Assembly: GCF_025506275.1 (NCBI RefSeq)
Contig: NZ_QYCP01000089.1
Span: forward strand, 1 to 64,000
DNA: 64,000 nucleotides
DNA from: Brevibacterium permense
Lineage (GTDB): Bacteria > Actinomycetota > Actinomycetes > Actinomycetales > Brevibacteriaceae
Reading direction: 5' to 3'
In this document: in pieces, positions 36,596-47,089 of the stretch
Layout of the letters: each line of letters starts with the position of its first letter
Numbering within the stretch: the first letter of the stretch is position 1
The notes under the pieces: model-generated
What the model was told of the DNA's origin: nothing
What the model saw: only the letters and a program-made list of their open reading frames with translations
Databases searched by the model: none
Position numbers and translations under genes: made by a program

Positions 36596-36720
36596 AAAAG
36601 CGCTCCACGCAGGAAGGCGTGAAACGCTTGGCCGTCGATTCCAGAGGAATCCGACGGAAGGATTTCGAGCTCACCTGCGCGGGTCACTCTCTAGGAGTCT
36701 TCGTCTGCGGGCACCGGGAT
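36596..36720 (-). ncRNA. L10 leader with attenuator hairpin
   Basis: Leader of rplJ. In the minus-strand RNA a hairpin with AAGCG/CGCUU and CACGC/GCGUG arms (36601-36630) is followed by five U (36596-36600). Just upstream is a second hairpin built from GAUUCC and GGAAUC. The layout matches ribosomal-protein L10 leaders of actinobacteria, in which protein binding favours termination. The upstream limit is approximate. Confidence 0.65.
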
Positions 36721-36772
36721 TCGATGGCGAATTCCGATGATTCCACAGAGACCGACGGTCTTGGGTGGTTCA

Positions 36773-36803
36773 AGTCTAACGAAGTCTGTCGCGGCAAGTC
36801 CAA
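36773..36803 (-). promoter_or_regulatory. candidate rplJL promoter
   Basis: Minus-strand TTGGAC (36798-36803), a 19-nt spacer and TAGACT (36773-36778). The -10 is good and the spacer is longer than ideal. Transcription would begin near 36766, giving a leader of about 210 nt that includes the L10 leader. Confidence 0.4.
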
Positions 36804-36827
36804 TCCGACCACCGAGACCCCTCCCAC

Positions 36828-36885
36828 ACTACCCGACGGCGGCGCAGCAACCTGGCGCGAGGTTGCTGCGCCGCCGTCGGGTAGT
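36828..36885. repeat. palindromic repeat, copy 1
   Basis: Perfect 26-bp inverted repeat (36828-36853 with 36860-36885), loop GGCGCG, 25 bp after the adh stop. It is the same element as the copies at 37994 and 41107, in inverted orientation judged by the GAACTAC flank. It may terminate adh transcription and insulate the rplJ promoter. Confidence 0.9.
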
Positions 36886-36910
36886 TCTAGGGCTCGGGTG
36901 TGCAGGTTCG

Positions 36911-37933
36911 TCAGTATTCGATGACGACGCGGCCGTCGATCTTGCCGTGTTCCATCTCGTCGAAGATCGCGTTGATGTCCTCGAGCGGTCGCTTCGTGAA
37001 CGTCGGGTGGATCTTGCCGGCGGCATAGAATTCCAACGCCTCGACCATGTCCTGTCGGGTGCCGACGATCGAACCTCGGATCGTCAGGCCCTTGAGCACG
37101 ATGTCGAAGATCGGAGCCGGGAAGTCACCGGGCGGCAGTCCGTTGAAGACGATGGTGCCGCCTCGGCGAGTCATTCCGATCGCCTGACCGAACGCCGCGG
37201 GGTGGACGGCGGTGACGAGGACTCCGTGTGAGCCGCCGATCCTGTCCTGGATGATCTCGGCCGGAACCTCGGCGAAAGCGTTGACGGTGATTTCGGCACC
37301 GTGCTTCTTCGCCAGCGCCAGCTTGTCGTCGGCGACATCGACGGCGACAACGCGCATGCCCATGGCGACCGCGTACTGGACGGCGATGTGTCCCAGTCCG
37401 CCGATTCCGGAGATGATGACCCATTGGCCCGGCTGAACCTCGGTGCGTTTGAGTCCCTTGTACACGGTGACGCCGGCGCAGAGGACCGGTGCGATCTCAT
37501 AGGGATCGGCACCGTCGGGGATGATGGCGGCGAACTTCGTATCGACGAGCATGTACTCGCCGAAGGAGCCGTCGACGCCGTAGCCGCCGTTGACCTGGGA
37601 TTCGCAGAGGGTCTCCCATCCCTGACGGCAGTGCTCACAGGTCCCGCATGCGGTCCACAGCCAAGCGTTGCCGACCATCTGTCCGACCTCGACATCGGTG
37701 ACGCCCTCGCCGACCTTTTCGACGATGCCGACTCCTTCGTGTCCCGGGATGAGCGGCACCTTCGGTTTGACCGGCCAATCACCATGGGCGGCGTGGAGAT
37801 CGGTGTGACAGACGCCGGAGGCGACGAGCTTGACCAAGGCCTGGCCCGGGCCGGGGTCGGGAATCGCATTGTCCCCGACGACCAGTTCCTGGCCGAAACC
37901 CTCGACTACTGCAGCTTTCATAGCGGACATCAT
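36911..37933 (-). CDS. zinc-dependent alcohol dehydrogenase (AdhP/AdhA-like)
   Basis: NAD-dependent medium-chain alcohol dehydrogenase, 340 residues. The catalytic zinc ligands are in GVCHTDLHAAHGDW and GHEGVG, the structural zinc lobe is CGTCEHCRQGWETLC (about 98-112), and the Rossmann motif is GIGGLG near 178. The ATG at 37930 has better spacing to AAAGGAG than the one at 37933. It lies downstream of the aldehyde dehydrogenase on the same strand, so the pair can oxidise ethanol or similar alcohols through aldehyde to acid. A palindromic repeat separates the two genes and may reduce read-through. Confidence 0.92.
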   Translation of the reverse strand: MMSAMKAAVVEGFGQELVVGDNAIPDPGPGQALVKLVASGVCHTDLHAAHGDWPVKPKVPLIPGHEGVGIVEKVGEGVTDVEVGQMVGNAWLWTACGTCEHCRQGWETLCESQVNGGYGVDGSFGEYMLVDTKFAAIIPDGADPYEIAPVLCAGVTVYKGLKRTEVQPGQWVIISGIGGLGHIAVQYAVAMGMRVVAVDVADDKLALAKKHGAEITVNAFAEVPAEIIQDRIGGSHGVLVTAVHPAAFGQAIGMTRRGGTIVFNGLPPGDFPAPIFDIVLKGLTIRGSIVGTRQDMVEALEFYAAGKIHPTFTKRPLEDINAIFDEMEHGKIDGRVVIEY

Positions 37934-37993
37934 TCTCTCCTTTGTGATGATGGTTCATGAAGCGATGCGGGGTTTGAACTTGAGGTGGAAGAA

Positions 37994-38049
37994 CTACCCG
38001 ACGGCGGCCCAGCAACCTGGCGCGAGGTTGCTGCGCCGCCGTCGGGTAG
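37994..38049. repeat. palindromic repeat, copy 2
   Basis: Arms 37994-38018 and 38025-38049, loop GGCGCG, one C-C mismatch, 8 bp after the aldehyde-dehydrogenase stop. It shares the flank GAACTAC on one side and GTAGCAATTGGG on the other with copy 3. Confidence 0.9.
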
Positions 38050-38057
38050 CAATTGGG

Positions 38058-39581
<1,524 letters not shown>

Positions 39582-39644
39582 TGCAACTCCTTTGATGCGT
39601 CTGATTCCACCGGATTGCTCCGTGTGACCACGACGCTACCGAGC

Positions 39645-39667
39645 GCAACGTTGCATGTGGGTTGCAT
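39645..39667. promoter_or_regulatory. candidate operator upstream of aldehyde dehydrogenase
   Basis: Contains the palindrome GCAACGTTGC and two direct copies of GTTGCAT (39650-39656 and 39661-39667), whose starts are 11 bp apart, about one helical turn. It lies 64-86 bp upstream of the ald start and beside the regulator gene. Binding by that regulator is inferred. Confidence 0.45.
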
Positions 39668-39725
39668 CATATCGCCGAGGCGGTCGAACCGTCCCGCACA
39701 CCGAACCGCGATGGGTTCGCCGAAT

Positions 39726-41003
39726 TCAGAGACCCAGCGCCTCCAGACGCACGACCGCGGCGTTGCGTTCGGCGGCCTCGGGCGGGGCCAGACGCAGCAC
39801 GGTCATGAGGACTTCGACGTCGTCACGGAAGTCGGGAAGATCGGCCAACCGCCACAGCTGCTGCCAGGTTCCGTCCTGCAGCAGGGTCTCGCGCATGAGT
39901 GCGTTGACTTCTGCTCCTATCTCCCGCACTCCCGGAGCATCGGAGTCCGGCAGGACGGTTCCGATGAATTGTTCGAGGGCCGAATCCGCGTCACCTTTGG
40001 CCAGCGCCTGAACAGTTCGCTCAAGATCCGAATCGACATCCCCGCGAAGTCGATAGGGGCGCGCATCGATGCGCAGATCGCCGAGGCTGTCGATCGTTCT
40101 GCGCAGACGATTGATCTCCGCCCGGACCGTGACTTCGCTGCCGCCGACCGTCCACAGCCGCTCCACCAGACCGGCTCCGCTGATGCCGTCGGGAAACCGG
40201 TGCAGCAGGAGCAGGATCTCGGCGTGCCTGCGGGTCAGCGGGATCCGGGTGCCGTTCGGGCTTGCCAAGGCGGGGCTGGGACCGAGCACGGTGAGTCTGG
40301 TTCCGACCGCCTCGGTGCCGGTGAGCATCTGCTGCGGGGTGAAGAGCTGGGACAGCTGGGCACCTGCGGCCTTGGCTGTCGAGGACAGCAGCGGCAGCAC
40401 GATAGAGGACACGGCGTCGTCGCCCCCAGTGACATCGATGATGCCGATGACCTGCCCGGTCAGAGGGTGGTTGACGGGGACCGCACTGCAGCTCCAGGAA
40501 TGGACGTCGGGCGCGAAATGTTCGGCGCGGCTGACCTGCACCGGGCGGCCCGAGCGCAGAGCCAGCGCCGGGGCGGAGGTGCCCATGACCTCTTCGGACC
40601 AGTCCGAGCCGGACACGAATCCCATGGCTTCGGCGCGGTTGCGCACGCCTCGCTCCCCCTCGACCCAGAGCAATCGCCCCTGTTCGTCGCCGAGGGCGGC
40701 GAGCAGACCGGCATCCTTGGCGGGTTCGATGAGGTGGGATCGCAGCAGCGGCATGATCGCGTGGAAGGGATGGCGTCGGCGCACCTCGGCGAGGCGATCG
40801 GCTTCGAACGGGACTTGGACCTCCACGCTGTCGGGGTCGCGCAGCCGGGCCAGAGACCGGTCCCAGGATTCCAACACCGAGGCGCGCACCCCAGGCTCCC
40901 ACGATGGTGCAGGGAGGAGCGGATCCGATGGCCCGGCCAGACGCTCATGTGCGCGGCGAACAGCACGCTGATAGGTGTCTTCGAGCAGCAGCGTCGAATC
41001 CAT
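39726..41003 (-). CDS. GAF-domain transcriptional regulator of ald/adh
   Basis: Sensor-type DNA-binding regulator, 425 residues. A helical N-terminus (about 35-85) precedes a GAF domain with EEVMGTSAPALAL, HSWSCSAVPVNHPLTG and VIGIIDVTGGDD, closely resembling the AcoR sensor part. No AAA+ sigma-54 domain follows. Instead there is a winged-helix-like segment at about 255-325 (LTRRHAEILLLLHRFP, TVRAEINRLRRTIDSLG) and a helical C-terminus. It is encoded upstream of ald and adh on the same strand, so it probably controls them in response to an alcohol or aldehyde. The ligand is not known. Confidence 0.85.
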   Translation of the reverse strand: MDSTLLLEDTYQRAVRRAHERLAGPSDPLLPAPSWEPGVRASVLESWDRSLARLRDPDSVEVQVPFEADRLAEVRRRHPFHAIMPLLRSHLIEPAKDAGLLAALGDEQGRLLWVEGERGVRNRAEAMGFVSGSDWSEEVMGTSAPALALRSGRPVQVSRAEHFAPDVHSWSCSAVPVNHPLTGQVIGIIDVTGGDDAVSSIVLPLLSSTAKAAGAQLSQLFTPQQMLTGTEAVGTRLTVLGPSPALASPNGTRIPLTRRHAEILLLLHRFPDGISGAGLVERLWTVGGSEVTVRAEINRLRRTIDSLGDLRIDARPYRLRGDVDSDLERTVQALAKGDADSALEQFIGTVLPDSDAPGVREIGAEVNALMRETLLQDGTWQQLWRLADLPDFRDDVEVLMTVLRLAPPEAAERNAAVVRLEALGL

Positions 41004-41106
41004 GGCGGACGGTCCACCTCCATCGGCGGGTGTCGGAAGAGAGCCTCAACTGCTCATAATCTAATCGCGAACCCGCCTGCGGACAAGAGCCCGTCCACTC
41101 CCCGAA

Positions 41107-41162
41107 CTACCTGACGGCGGCCCAGCAACCTCGCGCGAGGTTGCTGGGCCGCCGTCAGGTAG
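41107..41162. repeat. palindromic repeat, copy 3
   Basis: Fully symmetrical sequence from 41107 to 41162 with only the central CG unpaired. The arms differ from copy 2 at a few positions, but each change has its matching change on the opposite arm, including CTACC(T)GACGG. It lies between the GAF regulator and the rplA terminator. Confidence 0.9.
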
Positions 41163-41175
41163 CAATTGGGAAGGA

Positions 41176-41212
41176 AGAGGGCGGGAAGCGAACGAATCGC
41201 TTCCCGCCCTCT
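41176..41212 (-). terminator. rplKA terminator
   Basis: 16-bp perfect stem (41176-41191 with 41197-41212), loop ACGAA, 19 nt beyond the rplA stop. It is a conventional intrinsic terminator next to palindrome copy 3. Confidence 0.85.
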
Positions 41213-41230
41213 GCCGGTGCATCGATCAGA

Positions 41231-41926
41231 TCAGATGCGCAGACCCGAGTGGTCGACCGGAACGGCGGGGCCGTTCGAGGTCGTGATCGTGGCCTTGCTG
41301 ATGTAGCGGCCCTTCGAGGAGGACGGCTTCAGACGCAGGATCTCTTCGATCGCAGCATCGAAGTTCTCCTGCAGAGCTTCCTCGGAGAAGGAGACCTTTC
41401 CGATGATGAAGTGCAGGTTCGAGTGCTTGTCGACGCGGAATTCGATCTTTCCGCCCTTGATGTCGTTGACGGCCTTGGCGACATCCATGGTCACGGTGCC
41501 GGTCTTCGGGTTCGGCATCAGGCCGCGGGGACCCAGCACCTTACCGAGACGACCGACCTTGCCCATCATGTCGGGGGTCGCAACAGCGGCATCGAAGTCG
41601 GTGAACCCTCCGGCCACCTTCTCCAGCAGGTCATCGGAGCCGACGTAGTCAGCACCTGCTTCACGGGCAGCTTCTGCACGGTCGCCGGCAGCGAACACCA
41701 GGACCCGAGCGGTCTTACCGGTACCATGCGGAAGGTTGACGGTGCCGCGCACCATCTGGTCCGCCTTGCGGGGGTCAACACCCAGGCGGAGAGCGACCTC
41801 GACCGTGGCGTCGTACTTCGCCACGTTGGTCTCTTTGGCCAGGGCGATCGCCTGAGCCGGTTCGTAGTTCACATCTGCGGCGATCTTCTCAGCCGCGGCC
41901 TGATAGGCCTTCGAACGCTTTGCCAT
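41231..41926 (-). CDS. rplA: 50S ribosomal protein L1
   Basis: L1-stalk protein that moves E-site tRNA, 231 residues. Motifs include [11 protein letters not shown] near 73, [19 protein letters not shown] near 125 and [10 protein letters not shown] near 180. Start is ATG 41926, with AAGGAGT eight nucleotides upstream; the frame extends 16 codons further without a ribosome-binding site. It follows rplK by 64 bp. In other bacteria L1 represses this operon; no L1-binding mimic was sought in detail. Confidence 0.97.
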   Translation of the reverse strand: MAKRSKAYQAAAEKIAADVNYEPAQAIALAKETNVAKYDATVEVALRLGVDPRKADQMVRGTVNLPHGTGKTARVLVFAAGDRAEAAREAGADYVGSDDLLEKVAGGFTDFDAAVATPDMMGKVGRLGKVLGPRGLMPNPKTGTVTMDVAKAVNDIKGGKIEFRVDKHSNLHFIIGKVSFSEEALQENFDAAIEEILRLKPSSSKGRYISKATITTSNGPAVPVDHSGLRI

Positions 41927-41990
41927 CTGCTTTACTCCTTGCAGTCGTGGTGTGGGCTGCGTGGGCCCTGCCACTGTGTGGGGTGAGGTC

Positions 41991-42428
41991 TCAGACCTCG
42001 ATGTCGGTGGTGATGCCCATGGAACGCGCGGTTCCGGCGACGATGCGGTCGGCCTGATCCAGGGTGTTGGCGTTCAGGTCGGGCATCTTCGTGGTGGCGA
42101 TCTCGCGCACCTGGTCGGCGCTCAGGTGAGCGACCTTGACGGTGTGCGGAGTAGCCGAACCCGACTTCACTCCGGCGGCCTTCTTGATCAGCTCGGCTGC
42201 CGGCGGGGTCTTGAGCACGAAGTCGAACGAACGATCTTCGTACACGGTGATCTCGACGGGAACGATGTTTCCACGCTGGGATTCTGTGGCGGCGTTGTAG
42301 GCCTTGCAGAATTCCATGATGTTGACGCCGTGCTGGGCAAGCGCCGGACCGATCGGAGGAGCCGGGTTAGCGGCACCTGCCTGAATCTGGAGCTTGACGA
42401 GGCCGGCTACCTTTTTCTTGGGAGGCAT
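41991..42428 (-). CDS. rplK: 50S ribosomal protein L11
   Basis: GTPase-centre protein, 145 residues, also needed for stringent-response sensing by RelA-type enzymes and a target of thiopeptides. It opens [18 protein letters not shown] and contains the Pro-rich [22 protein letters not shown] near 20-40 and a normal C-terminal rRNA-binding domain. First gene of the rplKA unit. Confidence 0.97.
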   Translation of the reverse strand: MPPKKKVAGLVKLQIQAGAANPAPPIGPALAQHGVNIMEFCKAYNAATESQRGNIVPVEITVYEDRSFDFVLKTPPAAELIKKAAGVKSGSATPHTVKVAHLSADQVREIATTKMPDLNANTLDQADRIVAGTARSMGITTDIEV

Positions 42429-42745
42429 GTACGGTCCTTAATCTTGAGGTTTCGATGTGCCAGACATATACAGCACATCGTTCGACGGCGGCCTTCCGAT
42501 AAGGGCCGCAATCAAACCACACCAGTATTCCATGCGCGCCCGCCTGCGGGCAAATGCTCGTGAGGGGCATCACCCGATCATTCCCTCGCCGAGGCGGGAC
42601 AACGTCGCCGGCGGATGTGACCGCCTCGGCGCCGTCGTTCAAGCGCGGGCCCGGATATCGCCCCGCAGACGGTTCGACGACTGCGCTCAGCCTTGATCGA
42701 GACAATCCCCTCGCCGAGGCGGCCGAGCCAGGGAGCGCGGGAACG
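42429..42745 (-). other. rplKA upstream region
   Basis: 317 bp without a gene. It holds three copies of the CCGAGGCGG word (42589, 42621 inverted, 42714) and a GC dyad around GCGGCCTTCC...GGGCCGC near 42488. It should contain the rplK promoter; a TTGATT on the minus strand near 42510 has no convincing -10 partner. Confidence 0.6.
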
Positions 42746-42779
42746 CCGAAGGGGCCCGGAAATTTCCGGGCCCCTTCGG
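42746..42779 (-). terminator. nusG terminator
   Basis: Perfect 34-bp palindrome (arms of 17 bp meeting at AAATTT), 41 nt beyond the nusG stop. In RNA the centre forms a small loop. It separates secE-nusG from rplKA. Confidence 0.8.
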
Positions 42780-42819
42780 TCACGATCGCGCCGAGGCGAT
42801 CAGTGAAACTATATGGCGA

Positions 42820-43668
42820 TCAGAGCTTCGAGACCTGGTCGAAGCCGAGTTCGACGGGAACATCGCGTTCGAAGATCGACAGCAGCACGGTGAGCTTCTG
42901 CGATTCCGGACGGATCTCCTGGATCGTCGCGGGATGGCCCTCGAAGGAGCCCTCCTTGACGAGCACGGACTCGCCGACCTCGAACTCCACCTCGGTGATG
43001 GGCGCGGACTTCGCAGCAGCCTCGGCGGCGGGGCCTTCGGCAGCGGCGACTTCGGCCTGGCGCTCTTCGAAGATCGGGGCGAGCATCGAGAAGACCTCGT
43101 CGATCGACAGCGGAGTCGGGTCGTATGCGTTGCCCACGAACCCGGTGACACCCGGAGTGTGGCGGACGGCGCCCCACGACTCGTCGGTCAGTTCCATGCG
43201 CACGAGCACGTAGCCGGGGATGCGCACACGACGGACCTGCTTGCGCTGTCCGTTCTTGATCTCGACGACGTCTTCCATCGGCACCTGCGACTCGAAGATG
43301 AAATCTTCGAGGTTGAGGCTGACGGTGCGGTTCTCAAGGTTCTGCTTGACGCGGTTCTCGTAGCCTGCGTAGGAGTGGATGACGTACCAGTCACCCTCCT
43401 GCATGCGCAGCTCGGCCTTGAATTCTTCGGCCGGGTCGACCTCGTCGGCGTCGGCGACGTCTTCGGCAGCATCGTCCTGCTCGCCGTCGGCTGCGTCAGC
43501 GGTATCGGCTTCGCCAGCGGAGTCAGCGTCAGCGGACTCGACGGGGGCGGTCGCCTCGGCGTCGATGGCCGTCTCTTCGGTTTCGGGCACCACAGCGGCA
43601 CCCGACTCCTCGGGAGTGACGTCCTGGGTCTCAGGGGTCTCCTGCTCAGGTGAGTTGGTATCCGACAC
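42820..43668 (-). CDS. nusG: transcription elongation/antitermination factor NusG
   Basis: Spt5-family factor that couples RNA polymerase to ribosomes and Rho, 282 residues. An acidic N-terminal extension of about 85 residues (Ala/Asp/Glu-rich, no fold evident) precedes the NGN domain beginning [12 protein letters not shown]. The NGN core has [10 protein letters not shown] and [11 protein letters not shown] linker of about 40 residues leads to the KOW domain ([18 protein letters not shown]). Acidic extensions are usual in actinobacterial NusG. It follows secE by 82 bp. Confidence 0.97.
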   Translation of the reverse strand: MSDTNSPEQETPETQDVTPEESGAAVVPETEETAIDAEATAPVESADADSAGEADTADAADGEQDDAAEDVADADEVDPAEEFKAELRMQEGDWYVIHSYAGYENRVKQNLENRTVSLNLEDFIFESQVPMEDVVEIKNGQRKQVRRVRIPGYVLVRMELTDESWGAVRHTPGVTGFVGNAYDPTPLSIDEVFSMLAPIFEERQAEVAAAEGPAAEAAAKSAPITEVEFEVGESVLVKEGSFEGHPATIQEIRPESQKLTVLLSIFERDVPVELGFDQVSKL

Positions 43669-43750
43669 CGATCAATTCCTCGCTTCGCGTTTTGTGATTC
43701 CCGGTAGGGAGTGAAGTTTGAGCTTGGGGTGGTTCACGGCTGAGGCCGTA

Positions 43751-44029
43751 TCACCACAGGGGCCACAGCGGAGTTCCGCCGAACACCCAGCCGACGAGCT
43801 TGCCGAAGACCAGGTCGAGGCCCGTGACGAGAAGCATCATGAACAGGATGAAGCCCAATACGACGAGCGTGTAGTTGAGCAGCTGCTTCCGGGTCGGAGT
43901 GACGACCTTCTTGAGCTCTGCCACCACTTCGCGGAAGAACTGCAGGATTCGTCCGAAGAATCCGAGCTTCTTTGGACCGGAGGCACTGTTGGGTGCGCTG
44001 CCAGTCTGCTTTGCCGGTGTGTCGCTCAC
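43751..44029 (-). CDS. secE: preprotein translocase subunit SecE
   Basis: Essential SecYEG component, 92 residues. A polar N-terminus is followed by the amphipathic FFREVVAELKKVVTPTRKQL (about 32-51) and one membrane helix (about 53-75, YTLVVLGFILFMMLLVTGLDL). It lies between tRNA-Trp and nusG, the conserved actinobacterial order. Confidence 0.96.
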   Translation of the reverse strand: MSDTPAKQTGSAPNSASGPKKLGFFGRILQFFREVVAELKKVVTPTRKQLLNYTLVVLGFILFMMLLVTGLDLVFGKLVGWVFGGTPLWPLW

Positions 44030-44124
44030 ACATCCTCACTCGGTCGGTTTCGTTTGGCTTCACAATTGTTCGTGCCGGTCGAGGACGGCGCCTGGCCGAT
44101 GAGACTTCGGCAGAGTCAACTGCG

Positions 44125-44197
44125 CAGGGGTGACAGGACTCGAACCTGCAACCTACGGTTTTGGAGACCGTTGCGCTACCAATTGCGCCACACCCCT
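44125..44197 (-). tRNA. trpT: tRNA-Trp (CCA)
   Basis: 73-nt cloverleaf on the minus strand. The acceptor is AGGGGTG paired with CACCCCT, with discriminator G. The anticodon loop CTCCAAA gives anticodon CCA, and the T-arm has GGTTCGAGTCC. CCA-3-prime is not encoded. It lies just upstream of secE, the classical trpT-secE-nusG arrangement. Confidence 0.98.
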
Positions 44198-44319
44198 CTG
44201 ATCGGACTTGAGCGATCGTGTCGATCTCTGTGGTGTCCGACCACGAGAAACGAGCATACCGTGCTCGACCGTTGTTCGTCGAACCGAGTGTCGAAGCAAT
44301 GTCTCGAACGTGTCGACGC

Positions 44320-45975
44320 TCACTCACCCACCGGTTCATCGACAGGCGGTTGGCCCACGAGGGGCCTGGGTTCGGGGAACCGCACCCAGGGATCGATCCG
44401 CACCTGTCTGTCGGGTGTGACGGTGATGATCTGCACGTCGATGGGGCGCTTCGTCTCATTGTCGACGCGGATGATGCTCAGTTCCGCGTTCATCTTCAGC
44501 GGTCCCGGTGTCAGGGCGTTCGCCAGTGCACCCCCGGTCGTCGAGCTGACGTATCGGGTTCCCGAACCGAAGTTCTCCGGTCCGACCCGTCGGTGCCAGT
44601 GTCCGCTGAGAGCGTAGTCGGCGCAGCCCGAGCGCAGGCTCGGTCCGCCGACGGCGGGATCGTGGATGAGCATGATGTCGAAATCGGCCTGGCAGGCTTC
44701 GTCGCGCAGCCGTTGCGCGTATTGGTCGGCGGTGAGGTCCGTCTCCAGCTGCGGACCGGACCCGAACACGGTCCGGCGCGGGTCGGCGGCACCGAAGAAG
44801 GTCACCCCGGCCATCTCTGCACTGGAGTCCTCGAGCACGTTCCACCCGCGGGCCCTCGCGTGCCGCGTCGTTTCCATGGAATCGTGGTTGCCTTTGACGA
44901 TCATGCGCGGCAGCTTCTCCGGCAGTTCGTCGTCGACGACGTCGAGGCAGTAGTTCTCGGCCGAGGTGCCCGTCATGGAGATGTCTCCGCCGTCGATATA
45001 GGCATCGGCCCGACTCATCTCCGCCACCGCACCGACGACGCGGGCCATTCCGATATTGCAGTGGATGTCGGAGCCGTAGACGAACGTGGACACACCCTTC
45101 TGCCCTTCGCCCCCACCACTGTCGGCAGCGGGTGCGCCGACTCCGGCAGTCGGGATGAGTCCGCGATCGGTCCAGTTCCCGGTGATCGGGCGGTCGTTCC
45201 ATTGCGCTCGCAGGGCTGCGAGCACCTCGTCGTAGAAGGCGTCGTTGTCGTCGGCGAAGTCCTGCACTGCGCCGAATGCGGTGTCGATGATTCCGCCGAG
45301 GCGGCCCGTGACCTGGGATCCGGCCAGTGGCGTGCCCTCGAACGCCGGATCGGCCGCGATCGGCTTCGGACGGTTGAGAACGACGGTGCCCAGTCCGGTG
45401 AGGACGAGCACGAGCACCAGTCCGATGCCGAGGAGTTCCTTGCCGACGAAGGCGCGGATGATGGTGTCGACCCGGGCGGGCCCGAGGAAGAGAGCCAGGC
45501 CGGCGAGTCCCCCGGTGATGATGCACACGGCCAGCGCCCATCGGGTGAGGATCTCCTGGCTGAGTCCGTCGATGACCTGGTCGATCTGCGCCTGTGGGGC
45601 CGAGAACAGAGAAGCGTAGGAGGCGATGTCGCCGCCGAGGGCGTCGACGGTTCCCCCGCCGGGATCCGCCACCTCCGCTGGATCGGCCGCAGGTCGCTCG
45701 TCGTCGCCGGTATCACCGGACACGGGGATCTCACCGATATCGACGTACAGTCCCAGGCCGAGGGGGATGACATCCTCTGCGGGGACGAGCAGTCTGCCCA
45801 GGGGGCCGAAGTCGACGGTGAGTCGGGAATCCGCGGTGATCCGGTACTGCGCCTCATGCGGGCCGAAGGTGAGATCGGCGCGCGAGGTGAACAGCGCCCA
45901 GGGCAGGGTCACAAGCGCAACTGCGGCCACGGTGATGACGAGTGCAGTGATTCTCCGTCGTGATGACACGGCCAC
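44320..45975 (-). CDS. membrane-anchored metallophosphoesterase
   Basis: Calcineurin-like phosphoesterase with a membrane N-terminal half, about 551 residues. A helix at about 8-30 and two more at about 155-180 and 190-212 flank a domain of unknown role. The catalytic part has all metal motifs in order: YGSDIHCN, DGGDIS, KGNHDS and SGHWHR. Start is uncertain: GTG 45975 or GTG 45969 just after the murB stop, both without a clear Shine-Dalgarno; earlier codons lie inside murB. Substrate unknown. Position suggests co-transcription with murB and the dehydratases. Confidence 0.85.
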   Translation of the reverse strand: MAVSSRRRITALVITVAAVALVTLPWALFTSRADLTFGPHEAQYRITADSRLTVDFGPLGRLLVPAEDVIPLGLGLYVDIGEIPVSGDTGDDERPAADPAEVADPGGGTVDALGGDIASYASLFSAPQAQIDQVIDGLSQEILTRWALAVCIITGGLAGLALFLGPARVDTIIRAFVGKELLGIGLVLVLVLTGLGTVVLNRPKPIAADPAFEGTPLAGSQVTGRLGGIIDTAFGAVQDFADDNDAFYDEVLAALRAQWNDRPITGNWTDRGLIPTAGVGAPAADSGGGEGQKGVSTFVYGSDIHCNIGMARVVGAVAEMSRADAYIDGGDISMTGTSAENYCLDVVDDELPEKLPRMIVKGNHDSMETTRHARARGWNVLEDSSAEMAGVTFFGAADPRRTVFGSGPQLETDLTADQYAQRLRDEACQADFDIMLIHDPAVGGPSLRSGCADYALSGHWHRRVGPENFGSGTRYVSSTTGGALANALTPGPLKMNAELSIIRVDNETKRPIDVQIITVTPDRQVRIDPWVRFPEPRPLVGQPPVDEPVGE

Positions 45976-45979
45976 CAGT

Positions 45980-47089
45980 CTAAGGACGTTTCCCGTCGTC
46001 GATGGAGCAGCCGATGAAGGTCGGTTCGGGTTCGAGGGTGATGTCGAAGGCGTCCTCGACGCCGGCGACGACGGTCGACGCGAGATCGATGACATCGGCC
46101 GTGCTCGCGTGTCCCCGATTCGTCAGCGCCAGGGTGTGCTTGGTCGACAGCGAAGCCAGTCCCTCACCGAGGCTGAAGCCCTTGGAGAATCCCGCGTGTT
46201 CGATCAGCCAGGCCGCTGAGGTCTTCGTCTTCCCTTCGATCTTCGCTCCGCTGAGCGGATCGGTCACCGGGTAGCGAGGAGCTTCGGCGGGCAGGATCTC
46301 GGCGTTCTCGACGATGGGGTTGGTGAAGAAGGATCCCGCCGACCAGGAGTCGTGGTCGGCTGCGTCGAGGACCATGCCCTTCGACCTGCGCAGCGCAATG
46401 ACGTTCTCGCGCACCCGTGCGGCCGGGACGCGGCTGCCGATCTCGACGTCGAGAGTCGAGGCGAGCTGAGCGTAGCGCACCGGCAGCGACTCGTCGCTGC
46501 GCTGGAGGTCGAAGGTCACCGAGAGCACGACGAACTGCGGGGTTCCGGCCGCGATCTGGGCGCGCTTGAGCGCCGATGTGCGGTAGCCGAATTCGAGTTC
46601 GACTGCGGTGAGGTGGCGGATCTGACCGGCCACCCGGTCGAAGACCTCGACGGAGGAGATGAGCTCGCCGACCTCCGTGCCGTAGGCACCGACGTTCTGG
46701 ATCGGGGTTGCACCGACCGACCCGGGGATCCCGGACAGTGCTTCGAGCCCGGACAGCCCCAGGTCGAGAGTGTGGGCGACGAAGGCGTCCCAGTCCTCCC
46801 CCGCTTCGGCGGTGACCCGGGTGTCGGTCGTCGTGGTCTGGGCCGTCTCCACTCCGGTGGTCCGGACCACGCAGACCGCACCGTCGAATCCGGCATCGGC
46901 GATGAGCAGATTCGATCCGCCGCCGATGAACAAGACGCGGGACCGTTCCTGACCGCTGAGTTCGAGCGGGTGGGCGGCGCAGAAGTCGAGCAGTTCGTCT
47001 CGGGTGTTCGCGACAGTGACCTGCGGGGCCGGTCCGCCGAGGCGGAAGGTGGTGAAGCCGGAGAGTTCCTGCGGGTGGGCTTCGGTCAC
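45980..47089 (-). CDS. murB: UDP-N-acetylenolpyruvoylglucosamine reductase
   Basis: FAD enzyme reducing UDP-GlcNAc-enolpyruvate to UDP-MurNAc in peptidoglycan synthesis, 369 residues. FAD-binding GGGSNLLIAD is near 59 and GIPGSVGATPIQNVGAYG near 125. The catalytic Ser lies in SAGSFFTNP, and the C-terminal EPEPTFIG supplies the conserved Glu. The GTG start overlaps the MaoC gene stop (GTGA). The MaoC-MaoC-murB order is shared with other actinobacteria. Confidence 0.95.
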   Translation of the reverse strand: MTEAHPQELSGFTTFRLGGPAPQVTVANTRDELLDFCAAHPLELSGQERSRVLFIGGGSNLLIADAGFDGAVCVVRTTGVETAQTTTTDTRVTAEAGEDWDAFVAHTLDLGLSGLEALSGIPGSVGATPIQNVGAYGTEVGELISSVEVFDRVAGQIRHLTAVELEFGYRTSALKRAQIAAGTPQFVVLSVTFDLQRSDESLPVRYAQLASTLDVEIGSRVPAARVRENVIALRRSKGMVLDAADHDSWSAGSFFTNPIVENAEILPAEAPRYPVTDPLSGAKIEGKTKTSAAWLIEHAGFSKGFSLGEGLASLSTKHTLALTNRGHASTADVIDLASTVVAGVEDAFDITLEPEPTFIGCSIDDGKRP

